Origin: an uncultured Eubacteriales bacterium
Lineage (GTDB): Bacteria > Bacillota_A > Clostridia > Oscillospirales > Oscillospiraceae
Length of the DNA stretch: 44,728 nucleotides
Assembly (NCBI GenBank): GCA_900319835.1
Contig: ONPY01000018.1
Location: 1 to 44,728 of the forward strand
Direction: 5' to 3'
The position numbers and the translations under genes were made by a program. Every line of letters starts with the position of its first letter. Position 1 is the first letter of the stretch. Shown here piece by piece: positions 15,224 through 23,805 of this stretch. Below the pieces are notes generated by a model. It did no database searches and was not told the DNA's origin. It worked only from the letters and a program-made list of their open reading frames with translations.

Positions 15224-16273
15224 TTATCGGATCTTTTTTAGGTACGCCTTCAGCGCCGTGGGGATCGAGTAATCCCCGCGGATCAGGCCGGCGGTCTCCC
15301 AGGTGAGGCCCTCGGCCTCCGTCTCCAGCTCCAGCAGATAGCCCGTCATGTGCCACTCGATGTGGGTGAAGACGTGTTTGGCCTCGCCGCAGGGGATGCA
15401 GGAGAGGACCTTTGCGCCGAGACGGGCGGCCGCGTCGGCGGCCTCCTGCTGCGTCAGACGGCCCGGCAGGCTGGGAAACTCCCAGAGTCCCGCGAGCAGC
15501 CCGCTCTTCTCCCGGCGCCGGATGGCCCAGCGCGCCCCGCAGCGCAGCAGCAGCACGGTGCGCTGCTCGATCCGGCGGGCCTTCGGCGGTGTGCGGACGG
15601 GATAGCTTGTCTGGCTTTTGTGCTCGCGGGCCAGGCACAGCGCTGCCAGGGGACAGTCTTCACAGCGCGGCTCGCCGTTTGGGACACAGACTGTCTCCCC
15701 CAGCTCCATGAGCCCCTCGGTGGCGAGGGCGGCGGCTTTCCCGCGGGGGTAGGCTCCGCGCAGCAGCGCCGTCATGGCGGCGCGGGTCTTCGGGTTCATG
15801 ACGTCCTCCCCGCTCTCGAGCAGGCGCGAGAGCACACGGAGGACATTGCCGTCCACCGCGGGCTCCGGCTCCCCATAGGCGAGGGACGCGATGGCACCGG
15901 CGGTGTAATCTCCGATGCCGGGCAGGGTTTTCAGCTCCGCGGCCGTGCGGGGCAGCTCGCCGCCGAAGTCTGCCAGGATCTCTTGCGCGGCCTTTTTGAG
16001 ATTGCGCGCCCGGCTGTAATAGCCCAGGCCCTCCCAGAGCTTCAGGAGCCTGTCCTCCTCCACGGCGGCCAGGGCCGCGGGGGACGGCAGTTCGTTCAGG
16101 AAGCGCTCATAATAGGGAATCACCGCCTCGATACGGGTCTGCTGGAGCATGATCTCCGAGATCCAGACCCGGTAGGGCGTGGGGCTCTCCCGCCAGGGGA
16201 GGGATCGGCGCACGCCGGGATACCATGCGGTGATGCGCGCGATGCAGTTTTGAATGCGCGTTTCGTTGTCCAT
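15224..16273 (-). CDS. mutY: A/G-specific adenine glycosylase
   Basis: 349 residues. The N-terminal HhH-GPD domain has WISEIMLQQTR (catalytic Glu), LPGIGDYTAGAI (helix-hairpin-helix) and VDGNVLRVLSR (catalytic Asp). The Fe-S loop CVPNGEPRCEDCPLAALC has one extra residue between the first two cysteines compared with E. coli, a variant I believe common in clostridia. The C-terminal NUDIX-like domain recognises 8-oxoG (LLAGLWEFPSLPG, HVFTHIEWHM). It removes A mispaired with 8-oxoG. The ATG at 16273 has only a weak AGAGAG site and lies just after the hairpin at 16289-16314. Confidence 0.96.
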   Translation of the reverse strand: MDNETRIQNCIARITAWYPGVRRSLPWRESPTPYRVWISEIMLQQTRIEAVIPYYERFLNELPSPAALAAVEEDRLLKLWEGLGYYSRARNLKKAAQEILADFGGELPRTAAELKTLPGIGDYTAGAIASLAYGEPEPAVDGNVLRVLSRLLESGEDVMNPKTRAAMTALLRGAYPRGKAAALATEGLMELGETVCVPNGEPRCEDCPLAALCLAREHKSQTSYPVRTPPKARRIEQRTVLLLRCGARWAIRRREKSGLLAGLWEFPSLPGRLTQQEAADAAARLGAKVLSCIPCGEAKHVFTHIEWHMTGYLLELETEAEGLTWETAGLIRGDYSIPTALKAYLKKIR

Positions 16274-16288
16274 CGTCTCTCTGTCCGA

Positions 16289-16314
16289 AAACGGGCGGCC
16301 TTCGCCGCCCGTTT
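16289..16314. terminator. hairpin between the membrane protein gene and mutY
   Basis: A perfect 11-bp stem with loop CTTC. The minus-strand tail is TCGG rather than a T-run, so it probably only reduces read-through into mutY. On the plus strand it is followed by a pyrimidine-rich stretch. Confidence 0.55.
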
Positions 16315-16320
16315 CTCTTC

Positions 16321-17160
16321 TTATCTGACGACCTCGAAGCCGCCGTCGTCCGTCTCCGCGCCGCCGGTCTTCTTCGTCTCCGGCCGCTTCTTCTTCAGGT
16401 TCCGCACCAGGATCCACTCATACAGGATCAGCATGCCCGCCGAGGCCAGAAAGATCAGCTGCATGCCCATGTAGCGCTCGTCCGCCAGGGTGAGAATGCA
16501 CATGGCCCCGCCCAGCATCACGTCAAAGAGCGCCCGGTGCCCGTCCGGTACCCGGAAGGCAAAGCCCGCCACCCGGAAGAAGCCCAGCATGGCGGCGATG
16601 ATGGCGGCGATCTCCACCGCGAAGGACCAGGGCACGCTGTTGTGGGAGTTCTGTATATAGCTCAGCACCAGCCAGAGCGCATACATCAAAACCGGCAGCA
16701 TCATCCCCAGGCGCACCAGCTTCTCGTGGGCCAGAAACTCGTAGTTCGCGGCCCCCAGCACCAGCGGGAAGGCCAGGCCCGACAGCGCCGCCAGCAGGCA
16801 GAGCACCCGGATCATCTCGGCATGGGGATCGGCCTCGGAGCTCATCAGCAGCAGCGCCGCGCCCACGAGCATGACAAAGCCCGCTGCCCAGCGCGCCGCC
16901 GCGAAGAGCTTGCCGGGATTGTAAAACGCATCGCAGAAATCCTCGGGAGCACAGAGTCTGCGCTCCTTCATATCGCTGACAAAGCGGTGGAAGAGCAGCG
17001 CCGCGGCCACGATCAGCGCCGGAACCAGCAGGTTGAAGACGCTCTTTTCGTTCAGGCCAGCCTCGTCAAAGGCGAGCTGATCCTGCAGCCAGCGGAAGAA
17101 CACACCGAAGGCGCCGGCGCCGGCCACATAGCAGGTGATTTCAAGCGGTTTTTTCTGCAT
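16321..17160 (-). CDS. predicted integral membrane protein, function unknown
   Basis: 279 residues with about eight hydrophobic helices and a highly charged C-terminus (KKKRPETKKTGGAETDDGG). I recognise no enzyme or transporter motif. The start ATG at 17160 lies about 12 bases after GGAAACGAG. It is divergent from spoIID and upstream of mutY under the promoter at 17219-17247. Its helices alternate with short loops, and the cysteines CAPEDFC lie in a loop after helix 2. It may be a lineage-specific conserved protein. Confidence 0.7.
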   Translation of the reverse strand: MQKKPLEITCYVAGAGAFGVFFRWLQDQLAFDEAGLNEKSVFNLLVPALIVAAALLFHRFVSDMKERRLCAPEDFCDAFYNPGKLFAAARWAAGFVMLVGAALLLMSSEADPHAEMIRVLCLLAALSGLAFPLVLGAANYEFLAHEKLVRLGMMLPVLMYALWLVLSYIQNSHNSVPWSFAVEIAAIIAAMLGFFRVAGFAFRVPDGHRALFDVMLGGAMCILTLADERYMGMQLIFLASAGMLILYEWILVRNLKKKRPETKKTGGAETDDGGFEVVR

Positions 17161-17218
17161 AAACAAAGTCTCGTTTCCATATAGATGGTGTTGACTCCGC
17201 CGCGGCGGAGGCAATTTG

Positions 17219-17247
17219 ATTGTACCCTTTTTTGCATATTCAGTCAA
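17219..17247 (-). promoter_or_regulatory. promoter for the membrane protein-mutY unit
   Basis: On the minus strand TTGACT (17247-17242), 17-base spacer, TACAAT (17224-17219). Both boxes match five of six. A 16-base perfect palindrome (17195-17210) lies in the leader just downstream. Confidence 0.75.
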
Positions 17248-17268
17248 GACGAAACGGAGGGATGTTCC

Positions 17269-18246
17269 ATGCGGGGCAGCATCTGGGCGGCGCTTCTGTC
17301 GCTGGCGATGTGCTTCTCCCTGGCCTGGATGGACGGGCAGCTGCGCCGGTTGGATGCCACGCAGCCGCCGGACGTGCCGCAGTTCTCCGCGGTGCCGGAG
17401 CGGACCGCGGCGCCCGCCGCGCCGGAAACGCTGCGCGTTCTGGACGGGGAGACGGTCCGCGAGATGGACATGCAGGACTATCTCGTCGGGGTGGTGGCCG
17501 CGGAGATGCCCGCGGACTTTGCCCCGGAGGCCCTGAAGGCCCAGGCGGTGGCGGCGAGGACCTACGCCCTCTACTGCCGGAACACCAGCCGCCACGAAAA
17601 CGCCGACGTCTGCACGGATTACCGCTGCTGCCAGGCGTATCTCGACGACGGCGCGCTGCGGCAGAACTGGGGCGCGGACTACGCGGCGCGGCGCGAAAAA
17701 ATCGCCGGGGCCGTGGCGGCCACCGACGGGGACGTTCTGTGTTTTGAGGGACAGGCCATCTTTGCGGCCTTCCACTCCTCCTCCGCGGGCTTTACCGAGG
17801 ACTGCGGCGCCATCTGGAGCGAGCTGCCGTACCTTGTGAGCGTGTGGAGCCCGGAGAGTGCGGAGACCGTGCCCGGCTATGTCAGCACCCGCAGCTTCTC
17901 TCCGCTGGACTTTCGGGACACGCTCCTCTCCGCAAGACCCCAGGCGGATTTCTCCGGCCCGCCGGAGTCCTGGCTGGGGGAACTGACGCGCGACAAAAGC
18001 GGGCGGGTGGAGAGTCTCACACTGGGCGGCGAGCGCTTTTCCGGCGTGGAGCTGCGCACGCTCTTCTCCCTGCGGTCGACGGCCTTCACGCTGGACTACG
18101 ACGGGGACTTTCGCTTCACCGTGACGGGCTTCGGCCATGGGGTGGGCATGAGCCAATACGGCGCCGAGGTCATGGCCGAAGAGGGATCAGACTACCGGGA
18201 GATTCTGGCCCACTACTATCCGGGCACGGAACTGGAGACGGCATAA
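17269..18246 (+). CDS. spoIID: stage II sporulation protein D (SpoIID/LytB domain)
   Basis: 325 residues: a single N-terminal membrane anchor (about residues 5-21), a spacer, then the SpoIID domain. YLVGVVAAEMPADFAPEA contains the catalytic Glu79, followed by LKAQAVAARTYAL, CTDYRCCQAY, FHSSSAGFTED and GFGHGVGMSQYGA. SpoIID is the lytic transglycosylase of the DMP engulfment machine, cutting stripped glycan strands during forespore engulfment. The start follows GGAGGGATGTTCC; a longer frame to 17185 has no ribosome site. SpoIIP and SpoIIM are not in the window. It is strong evidence for endospore formation. Confidence 0.93.
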   Translation: MRGSIWAALLSLAMCFSLAWMDGQLRRLDATQPPDVPQFSAVPERTAAPAAPETLRVLDGETVREMDMQDYLVGVVAAEMPADFAPEALKAQAVAARTYALYCRNTSRHENADVCTDYRCCQAYLDDGALRQNWGADYAARREKIAGAVAATDGDVLCFEGQAIFAAFHSSSAGFTEDCGAIWSELPYLVSVWSPESAETVPGYVSTRSFSPLDFRDTLLSARPQADFSGPPESWLGELTRDKSGRVESLTLGGERFSGVELRTLFSLRSTAFTLDYDGDFRFTVTGFGHGVGMSQYGAEVMAEEGSDYREILAHYYPGTELETA

Positions 18247-18251
18247 AAAGC

Positions 18252-18271
18252 GGGAGGCCGCAGGGCCTCCC
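18252..18271 (+). terminator. terminator after spoIID
   Basis: An 8-bp GGGAGGCC stem with loop GCAG and a T-rich tail (TCCTTTATATTCTTTT), between the convergent spoIID and folA genes. Confidence 0.7.
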
Positions 18272-18275
18272 TCCT

Positions 18276-18755
18276 TTATATTCTTTTATACGTCTGAAAA
18301 CAGTACCGCACTCCGTCTTCCTCCTGCCAGACTTCCGGCTCCATGGCCCGCCAGTCGGGGGAGGCGTCCAGGTTTTCAAAGAAGCTGTCGGACCTGGGTG
18401 CGCGGTCGATCTTGGTGATGTGCACCGTGTCCACATACGGCAGAAACTGCCGGTAGATCGAGGCGCCGCCGATGACCAGCGCGCGGGGGTACTTTGCCGC
18501 GAGAGCGACGGCCTCCTCGGTGGAGTGGGCCACCTCCGCCCCCTCGATTTCGATCTCCTGCCGGGTGACAACGATGTTGTCTCTCCCCTTGAGGGGTCTG
18601 CCGCCGGGGAAATCCCCCAGCGTGCGGCGGCCGACGATCACCGCCGCCCCCGCAGTCAGTTTCCGGAAATGGGCGCGGTCGGCCTTCAGGACGATCTGCT
18701 GGGTGCCCTCGCTGCCAATGCCCCAGTCGGAGAATACCGCGACGATCGCTTCCAT
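18276..18755 (-). CDS. folA: dihydrofolate reductase
   Basis: 159 residues, the normal length. MEAIVAVFSDWGIGS is the N-terminal strand and Met20-type loop. The acidic residue of KADRAHFRKLT corresponds to the catalytic Asp, AVIVGRRTLGDFP is the NADPH-binding turn and ALVIGGASIYRQFLPYVD the conserved GG motif. It reduces dihydrofolate to tetrahydrofolate. The gene starts 10 bases after the thymidylate synthase gene, so the enzyme that makes dihydrofolate and the one that recycles it are co-expressed. Confidence 0.95.
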   Translation of the reverse strand: MEAIVAVFSDWGIGSEGTQQIVLKADRAHFRKLTAGAAVIVGRRTLGDFPGGRPLKGRDNIVVTRQEIEIEGAEVAHSTEEAVALAAKYPRALVIGGASIYRQFLPYVDTVHITKIDRAPRSDSFFENLDASPDWRAMEPEVWQEEDGVRYCFQTYKRI

Positions 18756-18765
18756 GGCGCGTCCC

Positions 18766-19596
18766 TCACAGGGCCACCGGGATCTTCCCGGTAAAGTCCG
18801 AATATTCGTAGCCCTCCATGGTGAAGCTGTCGCGCGTGAAGGCGTAGAAGTCCTTGACAGTCGGATCGATATGGAAGGTCGGGGCGGGCTTGGGCTCGTG
18901 GGCGATGATCTCCCGGACCGCGTCCACATGCCGGTCGTAGATGTGCGCGTCGGCGATGACGTGGACAAACTCGCCCGGCTCCAGGTCGGAGACCTGCGCC
19001 ATCATCATGGTCAGCACCGCGTACTGCACCACGTTCCAGTTGTTGGCCGTCAGCATGTCCTGGCTGCGCTGGTTCAAGATGGCGTTGAGCTTGTTGCCGG
19101 TGACGTTGAAGGTCATCGAATACGCGCAGGGGTAGAGCGCCATCTCGGAGAGATCGGCAAAATTATAGATGTTGGTCATGATGCGCCGCGAGGCGGGGTT
19201 GTGCTTTAAGTCCCACAGCACCTTGTCCACCTGGTCCATGTCCCCCTCGGGGTAGTGGTGCTTGACGCCGAGCTGGTAGCCGTAGGCCTTGCCGATGGAG
19301 CCGTTCTCGTCGGCCCAGGCGTCCCACACGCGGGTGCGCAGCTCTTTGACGTTGTTGCTCTTGGCCTGCCAGATCCACAGCAGCTCGTCAATGGCGGACT
19401 TCCAGAAGATGCGCCGGATGGTCAGGATGGGAAATTCCTCCGCCAGGTTGTAGCGGTTGACCACGCAGAATTTCTTGATGGTGTGGGCGGGGGTGCCGTC
19501 GTCCCAGCGGGTGCGCACGGCGCGATCCGTGTCCCAGATGCCGTTGGCCAGAATGTCCTTGCAATTTTCAATAAAGAGTTCGTCTGCTCTGCTCAT
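18766..19596 (-). CDS. thyA: thymidylate synthase (ThyA type, divergent)
   Basis: 276 residues. Makes dTMP from dUMP with methylene-tetrahydrofolate. VWDAWADENGSIGKAYGYQ, SRRIMTNIYN, the nucleophile Cys in YPCAYSMTFNV, QRSQDMLTANNWNV and HIYDRHVD are all recognisable. The nucleophile neighbourhood (YPCAY rather than PPCH) and the TANNWN segment (instead of LGLPFN) are unusual, although Arg, Ser, Asp, Asn, His and Tyr of the active site are kept. It is first in a two-gene operon with folA. The ATG at 19596 has AAGGCGG upstream. Confidence 0.93.
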   Translation of the reverse strand: MSRADELFIENCKDILANGIWDTDRAVRTRWDDGTPAHTIKKFCVVNRYNLAEEFPILTIRRIFWKSAIDELLWIWQAKSNNVKELRTRVWDAWADENGSIGKAYGYQLGVKHHYPEGDMDQVDKVLWDLKHNPASRRIMTNIYNFADLSEMALYPCAYSMTFNVTGNKLNAILNQRSQDMLTANNWNVVQYAVLTMMMAQVSDLEPGEFVHVIADAHIYDRHVDAVREIIAHEPKPAPTFHIDPTVKDFYAFTRDSFTMEGYEYSDFTGKIPVAL

Positions 19597-19625
19597 TTCG
19601 TTACCGCCTTTTTGGGTGATAATTT

Positions 19626-19654
19626 ATTGTAACATGGACGGAACATTTCTTCAA
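19626..19654 (-). promoter_or_regulatory. thyA-folA promoter
   Basis: On the minus strand TTGAAG (19654-19649), 17-base spacer, TACAAT (19631-19626), 30 bases before the ATG. Confidence 0.7.
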
Positions 19655-19721
19655 TAGCCATTGCCGCCCGGTTTTCACCCCTGCCGCCCGACCGGAATAG
19701 GATGATTCGGAGGTGGTGCCT

Positions 19722-20591
19722 TTGAAATGTTCGGTTATCGGCGGAGATCGCCGGGCCGCCTGTCTCTGCACCCGGCTGCTGCGGGAGGGACACAGCGTCC
19801 GCTGCTTTGCGCTGGAGCGCGCGGAGCTGCCGAAGGGCGCGCAGAGGGCGGGCTGTCTGCAGGGCTGCGTCTACGGGGCGGAGTGGATCTTTCTGCCCGT
19901 GCCCACGGAAAAGCACGGCCTGCTGCTCACGCCCCTCTCCGCCGAGACGCTGCCCATGGCAGAGCTGCTGCCGGTGCTCTGGCCGGGGCAGGTTCTGATC
20001 GGCGGGGCCTTTTCCCAGGAGAGCAGCCTGGCCGCGGTGCGCGGCGGGCTTGCGGTCTACGATCTGCTGCGGCGGCGGGACTACACCGTGGGCAACGCCG
20101 CGCTCACGGCGGAGGGGGCCATCGCCCTGCTGCTTCAGGAGAGCGAGAGCAGTCTTCTGTCCAGCCATGTGCTGCTGACCGGCTGGGGCCGGGTGGCGTC
20201 CCTGCTGGCGCCCAGGCTGCGCAGTCTCGGCGCCTATGTGACGGTGGCGGCCCGCAAGGCGGGCGACCGCGCCACCGCCGAGGCCCTGGGGCTGGGCAGC
20301 TGCCGCTTTGAGGAGCTGGGAAGGCTGCTGGAGGACGTGGATCTTGTGGTCAACACCGTGCCGGCCCAGGTGCTCTCACGGGAGGAGCTGGCGCGTCTGA
20401 AAAAGGGGACGCTGCTGCTGGAGCTTGCCTCCGAGCCTGGCTTTGACCGGGAGGAGGCGGCGGCGCTGGGGCTGCGGCCCCTGTACGCGCCGGGGCTGCC
20501 GGGGCAGTTTGCCCCCGAGGCCGCGGCGGGACTGATCTGGGAGACGGCAGGCGCAATCGCGCGGGAGAGGGAGGAAAGCGATGGAACCTAA
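19722..20591 (+). CDS. dpaA: dipicolinate synthase subunit A
   Basis: 289 residues. An N-terminal Rossmann segment (KCSVIGGDRRAACL) and a second NAD(P)-binding region, VLLTGWGRVASLLAPRLRSLGAYVTVAAR at about 150-178 with a GxGR-like turn, match DpaA/SpoVFA. With DpaB it converts a lysine-pathway intermediate to dipicolinic acid in the mother cell during sporulation. The TTG at 19722 is chosen because CGGAGG sits 8 bases before it; two in-frame GTG codons at 19713 and 19716 overlap or abut that site. It overlaps dpaB by 11 bases. Confidence 0.95.
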   Translation: MKCSVIGGDRRAACLCTRLLREGHSVRCFALERAELPKGAQRAGCLQGCVYGAEWIFLPVPTEKHGLLLTPLSAETLPMAELLPVLWPGQVLIGGAFSQESSLAAVRGGLAVYDLLRRRDYTVGNAALTAEGAIALLLQESESSLLSSHVLLTGWGRVASLLAPRLRSLGAYVTVAARKAGDRATAEALGLGSCRFEELGRLLEDVDLVVNTVPAQVLSREELARLKKGTLLLELASEPGFDREEAAALGLRPLYAPGLPGQFAPEAAAGLIWETAGAIAREREESDGT

Positions 20592-21156
20592 ACCGAAGGT
20601 GGGGCTGGCCATGTGCGGCTCCTACTGTACTTACGAGCAGGTGTTTGCCGAGGTCGAGCGCCTGCGGGAGCGCTTTGAGCTGATCCCCATTCTCAGCGAC
20701 ACTGCCGCCGAGACGGATACCCGCTTTGGAAGGGCGGCCGAACACATCCGGCATCTGATGGAGCTGACGGGGCGGCGGGTCATCACCACCGTTGCGGAGG
20801 CGGAGCCCCTGGGCCCCAAGGAGCCCATGGCGCTGCTGATCATCGCCCCCTGCACAGGCAATACCCTGGCAAAGCTGGCAAACGGGATCACGGACTCCAC
20901 CGTCACCATGGCGGCCAAGGCCCACCTGCGAAACGGCCGCCCGCTGCTGATCGCCTTCTCTTCCAACGACGCGCTCTCGGCTTCGGCCGAGAACATCGGG
21001 AAGCTCTTAAACCGCAAAAGCGTCTACTTCGTCCCCTTCCGGCAGGACGACCCGGAGAAAAAGCCACGCTCGGCTCAGGCGGATTTCTCCCTGCTGCTTC
21101 CGGCGTCCGAGGCCGCCCTCCGCGGCGAGCAGCTCCAGCCCATTTTGCGCACATAA
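20581..21156 (+). CDS. dpaB: dipicolinate synthase subunit B
   Basis: A 191-residue flavoprotein-like subunit. GLAMCGSYCTYEQV at the N-terminus, PILSDTAAETDTRFG, the MALLIIAPCTGNTLAKLANGI motif (FMN-binding flavoprotein family) and LLIAFSSNDALS are diagnostic. It forms dipicolinate synthase with DpaA. The start lies inside dpaA (11-base overlap) after GGAGGAAAGCG. The pair is followed by a terminator, so this is a two-gene sporulation operon. Confidence 0.96.
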   Translation: MEPKPKVGLAMCGSYCTYEQVFAEVERLRERFELIPILSDTAAETDTRFGRAAEHIRHLMELTGRRVITTVAEAEPLGPKEPMALLIIAPCTGNTLAKLANGITDSTVTMAAKAHLRNGRPLLIAFSSNDALSASAENIGKLLNRKSVYFVPFRQDDPEKKPRSAQADFSLLLPASEAALRGEQLQPILRT

Positions 21157-21161
21157 GAACG

Positions 21162-21189
21162 AAAAAGGACTGCAAAAGCAGTCCTTTTT
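21162..21189. terminator. bidirectional terminator between dpaB and the DUF896 gene
   Basis: A perfect 12-bp stem with AAAA loop, five A before and five T after, serving the convergent dpaAB and yfbR-GT-DUF896 transcripts. Confidence 0.92.
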
Positions 21190-21407
21190 CATTGCGGCGG
21201 CATCTTGCCCTTGCGGGGCAGGGTGTGCTTTTTGCCGTCCGGCGTCTGGATGTAGGTGTTCTCCAGCAGCTCGATGGTGCCGCGGCGAAATTCCTCGATG
21301 TACTCCTTGCGCAGCGCATCGCGCTCGGCCAGCTCCTCCGCCGTCAGTGCCCGCTCCTTGGTCAGATGGGCAAGCTGATTGATCCGGTCGATTTTGTCCT
21401 TGGTCAT
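21189..21407 (-). CDS. DUF896 family small protein (YnzC/YlaC-like)
   Basis: A 72-residue cytosolic protein: two predicted helices, IDRINQLAHLTKERALTAEE and ERDALRKEYIEEFRRG, then a short Pro/Lys-rich tail. It is a member of the DUF896 helical hairpin family, widely conserved in Firmicutes. The B. subtilis relative YneA-operon protein YnzC is linked to the SOS region, but no function is established. The ATG at 21407 overlaps the stop of the upstream membrane gene (ATGA). A GGAG site lies 7 bases before it. Confidence 0.9.
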   Translation of the reverse strand: MTKDKIDRINQLAHLTKERALTAEELAERDALRKEYIEEFRRGTIELLENTYIQTPDGKKHTLPRKGKMPPQ

Positions 21408-23131
21408 GATGTGCTCCAATCCATTGTCAGAATAACGCCGGTCCCCACGTCCGTCTCGGTATGGGGATAGGAGTCAAAGCCCTCCAGATAGCCGTCCTCA
21501 ACCATATCCCGGCGCAGATAGACATAGTCGGGCCGCCAGTCGGGGAAACAGGCCCAGTAGGCCTCCAGCTCCCGAAAAGCCCGCTCCGGGGTGGTGTAGG
21601 AAAACCAGAGGTTGTTGCTGACGCAGCGCTTGCTGTCTTCCAGAAAACGCAGGCTGCTGGTCGTGAGAAACAGCACGTTTCCCTCCCTGATCTCCCGCAG
21701 GGGAGCGAGGGCCGCATATTCCGCCGCATACTCTGCGGCCTCATAGTCGCGGGCGATCAGGCCCGTCGCCGCGCCGCAGGAGATGGCCGTGTCATCCTGC
21801 CAGCGCAGCCGTGTGTTTGCGTCCCTGTAAACGGTGTTGTAGATCAACACCAGAAACAGTGCGAAGGTCGCGGCGGCGGCCGCCGCGATCCCTGTCCAGT
21901 TTGCCACGCGGCGGCCCCTTCCCCCAGCCCCGGCGTCCTCCGCCAATTCCCGGAAAAGCCGGAACAGGCTGATCAGGCACACCGGCATGTTCACCGCCGA
22001 GGCGCCCGCGATGCTGGCAAAGCCCAGATCCGAAGCCATGTCAAAGCACGCCCAGAAGACCACGCCGGGCAAGTACGAGGCCAGAAACAGCCGGTTGTCC
22101 TTCTTCTCGCACAGCATCCAGGCATAGAGACCCAGGATGCTCAGGGGGAAGATCAGGTAGTTGTGCGCGCGATACATCAGCAGGTAGGGCAGGGAGAAGA
22201 AAAACGTCACCACCGCGGCCAGCAGCAGGTACAGCCAGCGGCGCTTTTTGACGCCGCGGTCAAAGCGGATCGCGGCGGCCAGGGCAAGCCCGGTGACCAG
22301 GATCGGCAGAAACCAGCGGTTGCTCCGATAAAAAGCCCTGCAGAAGCCGGCGAACCAGGCCGCCGGACCGTCCGGCGTGTGGGTCTCCAGCACAAAGAGA
22401 TGAGGGATGGTGTCTCCGAGCTGCCGCAGATCACCGGTCAGGTCGACGCGCAGGAAAAACAGCAGCGCACACACCCCGCAGGCCGCGGTGACACGGAGCC
22501 ACGTCCGGCCCCGGAGTGTGAGATCGGTGGGGAGGCGGCGCCGGAGCAGAGCGGCGATCACGACCGCCGCCGTGTACAGCACATACAGCAGCACCAGGGT
22601 CGGGCAGCAGAGCACCGCGCCGGCATACGCGGCGCCGGCCAGCCATCCCTCCCACGCTTTTCCCTTCATCTGTCCCATGGTCAGGCAGGCCAGCAGCATC
22701 AGCGCGACGCTCATGCTCTTGTAGCTGAGACAGGGGAAGCCCATAAAGCGGAAGACAAAATAAAACAGCCCGACCGCGGCGGCACCGGGGCGGCTCTCCC
22801 GCCGGAGGCGCACATAGAGGAACACCGCCGTCAGCGCGTGCGCCGCGAGGAAGAACCGGCGGAAGTTGAGGAAGATGCCGTCCGTGGACGGGTGCAGCAG
22901 CAGATACAGCCGCAGGAGCGGGGCGAGCAGCACGCCGAAGAACTGCGCCGGGTTCCACTGGTGGAGCAGGGGCGCGCCCCCCTGCACCAGCTGCCAGGGG
23001 ATCGACAGATAGAACGCCTCGTCATCCAGCACGGCCCCGAACGGGAGACGGCGGAAAGAAAAGCCAAACAGCGCCAGAAGCGCCAGGCCGAACAGCACGT
23101 CCATGCGCCGCGCGGACGCCTTCTTTTTCAT
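21404..23131 (-). CDS. GT-C-like polytopic membrane glycosyltransferase (putative)
   Basis: 575 residues with about 11 membrane helices in the first 410 residues. A further helix at about 425-445 and a soluble C-terminal domain of about 130 residues follow. The first extracytoplasmic loop after helix 1 carries Asp36-Asp37-Glu38 in LDDEAFYLSIPWQL, the acidic signature of GT-C lipid-linked sugar transferases (ArnT, PMT, GT83-like). It would move a sugar from a polyprenyl carrier onto a protein or envelope polymer. I see no family-specific motif beyond this, so activity and acceptor are open. The start follows GAGGAG and lies 10 bases after the HD gene. Confidence 0.65.
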   Translation of the reverse strand: MKKKASARRMDVLFGLALLALFGFSFRRLPFGAVLDDEAFYLSIPWQLVQGGAPLLHQWNPAQFFGVLLAPLLRLYLLLHPSTDGIFLNFRRFFLAAHALTAVFLYVRLRRESRPGAAAVGLFYFVFRFMGFPCLSYKSMSVALMLLACLTMGQMKGKAWEGWLAGAAYAGAVLCCPTLVLLYVLYTAAVVIAALLRRRLPTDLTLRGRTWLRVTAACGVCALLFFLRVDLTGDLRQLGDTIPHLFVLETHTPDGPAAWFAGFCRAFYRSNRWFLPILVTGLALAAAIRFDRGVKKRRWLYLLLAAVVTFFFSLPYLLMYRAHNYLIFPLSILGLYAWMLCEKKDNRLFLASYLPGVVFWACFDMASDLGFASIAGASAVNMPVCLISLFRLFRELAEDAGAGGRGRRVANWTGIAAAAAATFALFLVLIYNTVYRDANTRLRWQDDTAISCGAATGLIARDYEAAEYAAEYAALAPLREIREGNVLFLTTSSLRFLEDSKRCVSNNLWFSYTTPERAFRELEAYWACFPDWRPDYVYLRRDMVEDGYLEGFDSYPHTETDVGTGVILTMDWSTS

Positions 23132-23141
23132 CGCGCGCTCC

Positions 23142-23732
23142 TCAGTCCTCAATGGTGCCCAGCTCATCCAGCGTCAGCTCAAAGGCCGGGATGAAGTGCT
23201 CCAGAAAATAGTCCACCTCCGGCAGATGGTATTCCTCCAGCGTGCGGCGGGTGGAGCGCTCGGCGGAGAGGAAGTCGTCGTTGCCGGCCCGGCGCTCCTC
23301 AATGCACTTGATGTAGGCCGAGAGCTTGTCGGCGGCCTTGACCAGGTCGTGGCAGCGCGCCGCCGTCTCCCCGTCCAGCACCGGCTGGAAGGCGCCGCGC
23401 AGCTCCGGCGGCAGAGTGGCCAGCAGCTTGTCGCAGGCCAGCTGCTCCACCTGGCGGTAGGCCTGCATGATCTCGGGGCTGTGGTATTTGATGGGGGTCG
23501 GCAGATCCCCGGTCAGGATCTCGGAGCAGTCGTGATACAGGGCCACGGCGGCATACTCCTCCGGATTGCAGGGGACGCGGAAGATGTCCCGCCGGATCAC
23601 GCCCAGGGCGTGGGCGATGACGGCCACCATGTGGCTGTGCTCCTGGATGTTCTCTGGCAGGGCGTTGCGCATCAGGCTCCAGCGCCCGATGTAGCGCATG
23701 CGGGAGAGGTAGGCAAAAAAGTTATGGCTCAT
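23142..23732 (-). CDS. yfbR: YfbR-like HD-domain 5'-nucleotidase
   Basis: 196 residues. The HD metal site is built from the first His of EHSHMVAVIAH (residues near 31-41) and HD in LYHDCSEILTGDLPTPIKY, the last part being the YfbR signature, plus a late Asp in VKAADKLSAYIKC. YfbR dephosphorylates deoxynucleoside 5'-monophosphates, balancing dNTP pools. The start at 23732 follows CCGGAGAATCAAG. It is the first gene of an operon with the GT-C-like and DUF896 genes, with its own good promoter. Confidence 0.92.
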   Translation of the reverse strand: MSHNFFAYLSRMRYIGRWSLMRNALPENIQEHSHMVAVIAHALGVIRRDIFRVPCNPEEYAAVALYHDCSEILTGDLPTPIKYHSPEIMQAYRQVEQLACDKLLATLPPELRGAFQPVLDGETAARCHDLVKAADKLSAYIKCIEERRAGNDDFLSAERSTRRTLEEYHLPEVDYFLEHFIPAFELTLDELGTIED

Positions 23733-23763
23733 CTTGATTCTCCGGAAAAAATGTGATTGAATA

Positions 23764-23792
23764 ATTCTACCAAAAAACAAGCCGGATTTCAA
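23764..23792 (-). promoter_or_regulatory. yfbR operon promoter
   Basis: On the minus strand TTGAAA (23792-23787), 17-base spacer, TAGAAT (23769-23764). Confidence 0.75.
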
Positions 23793-23805
23793 TAAGGAGT
23801 ACGCC

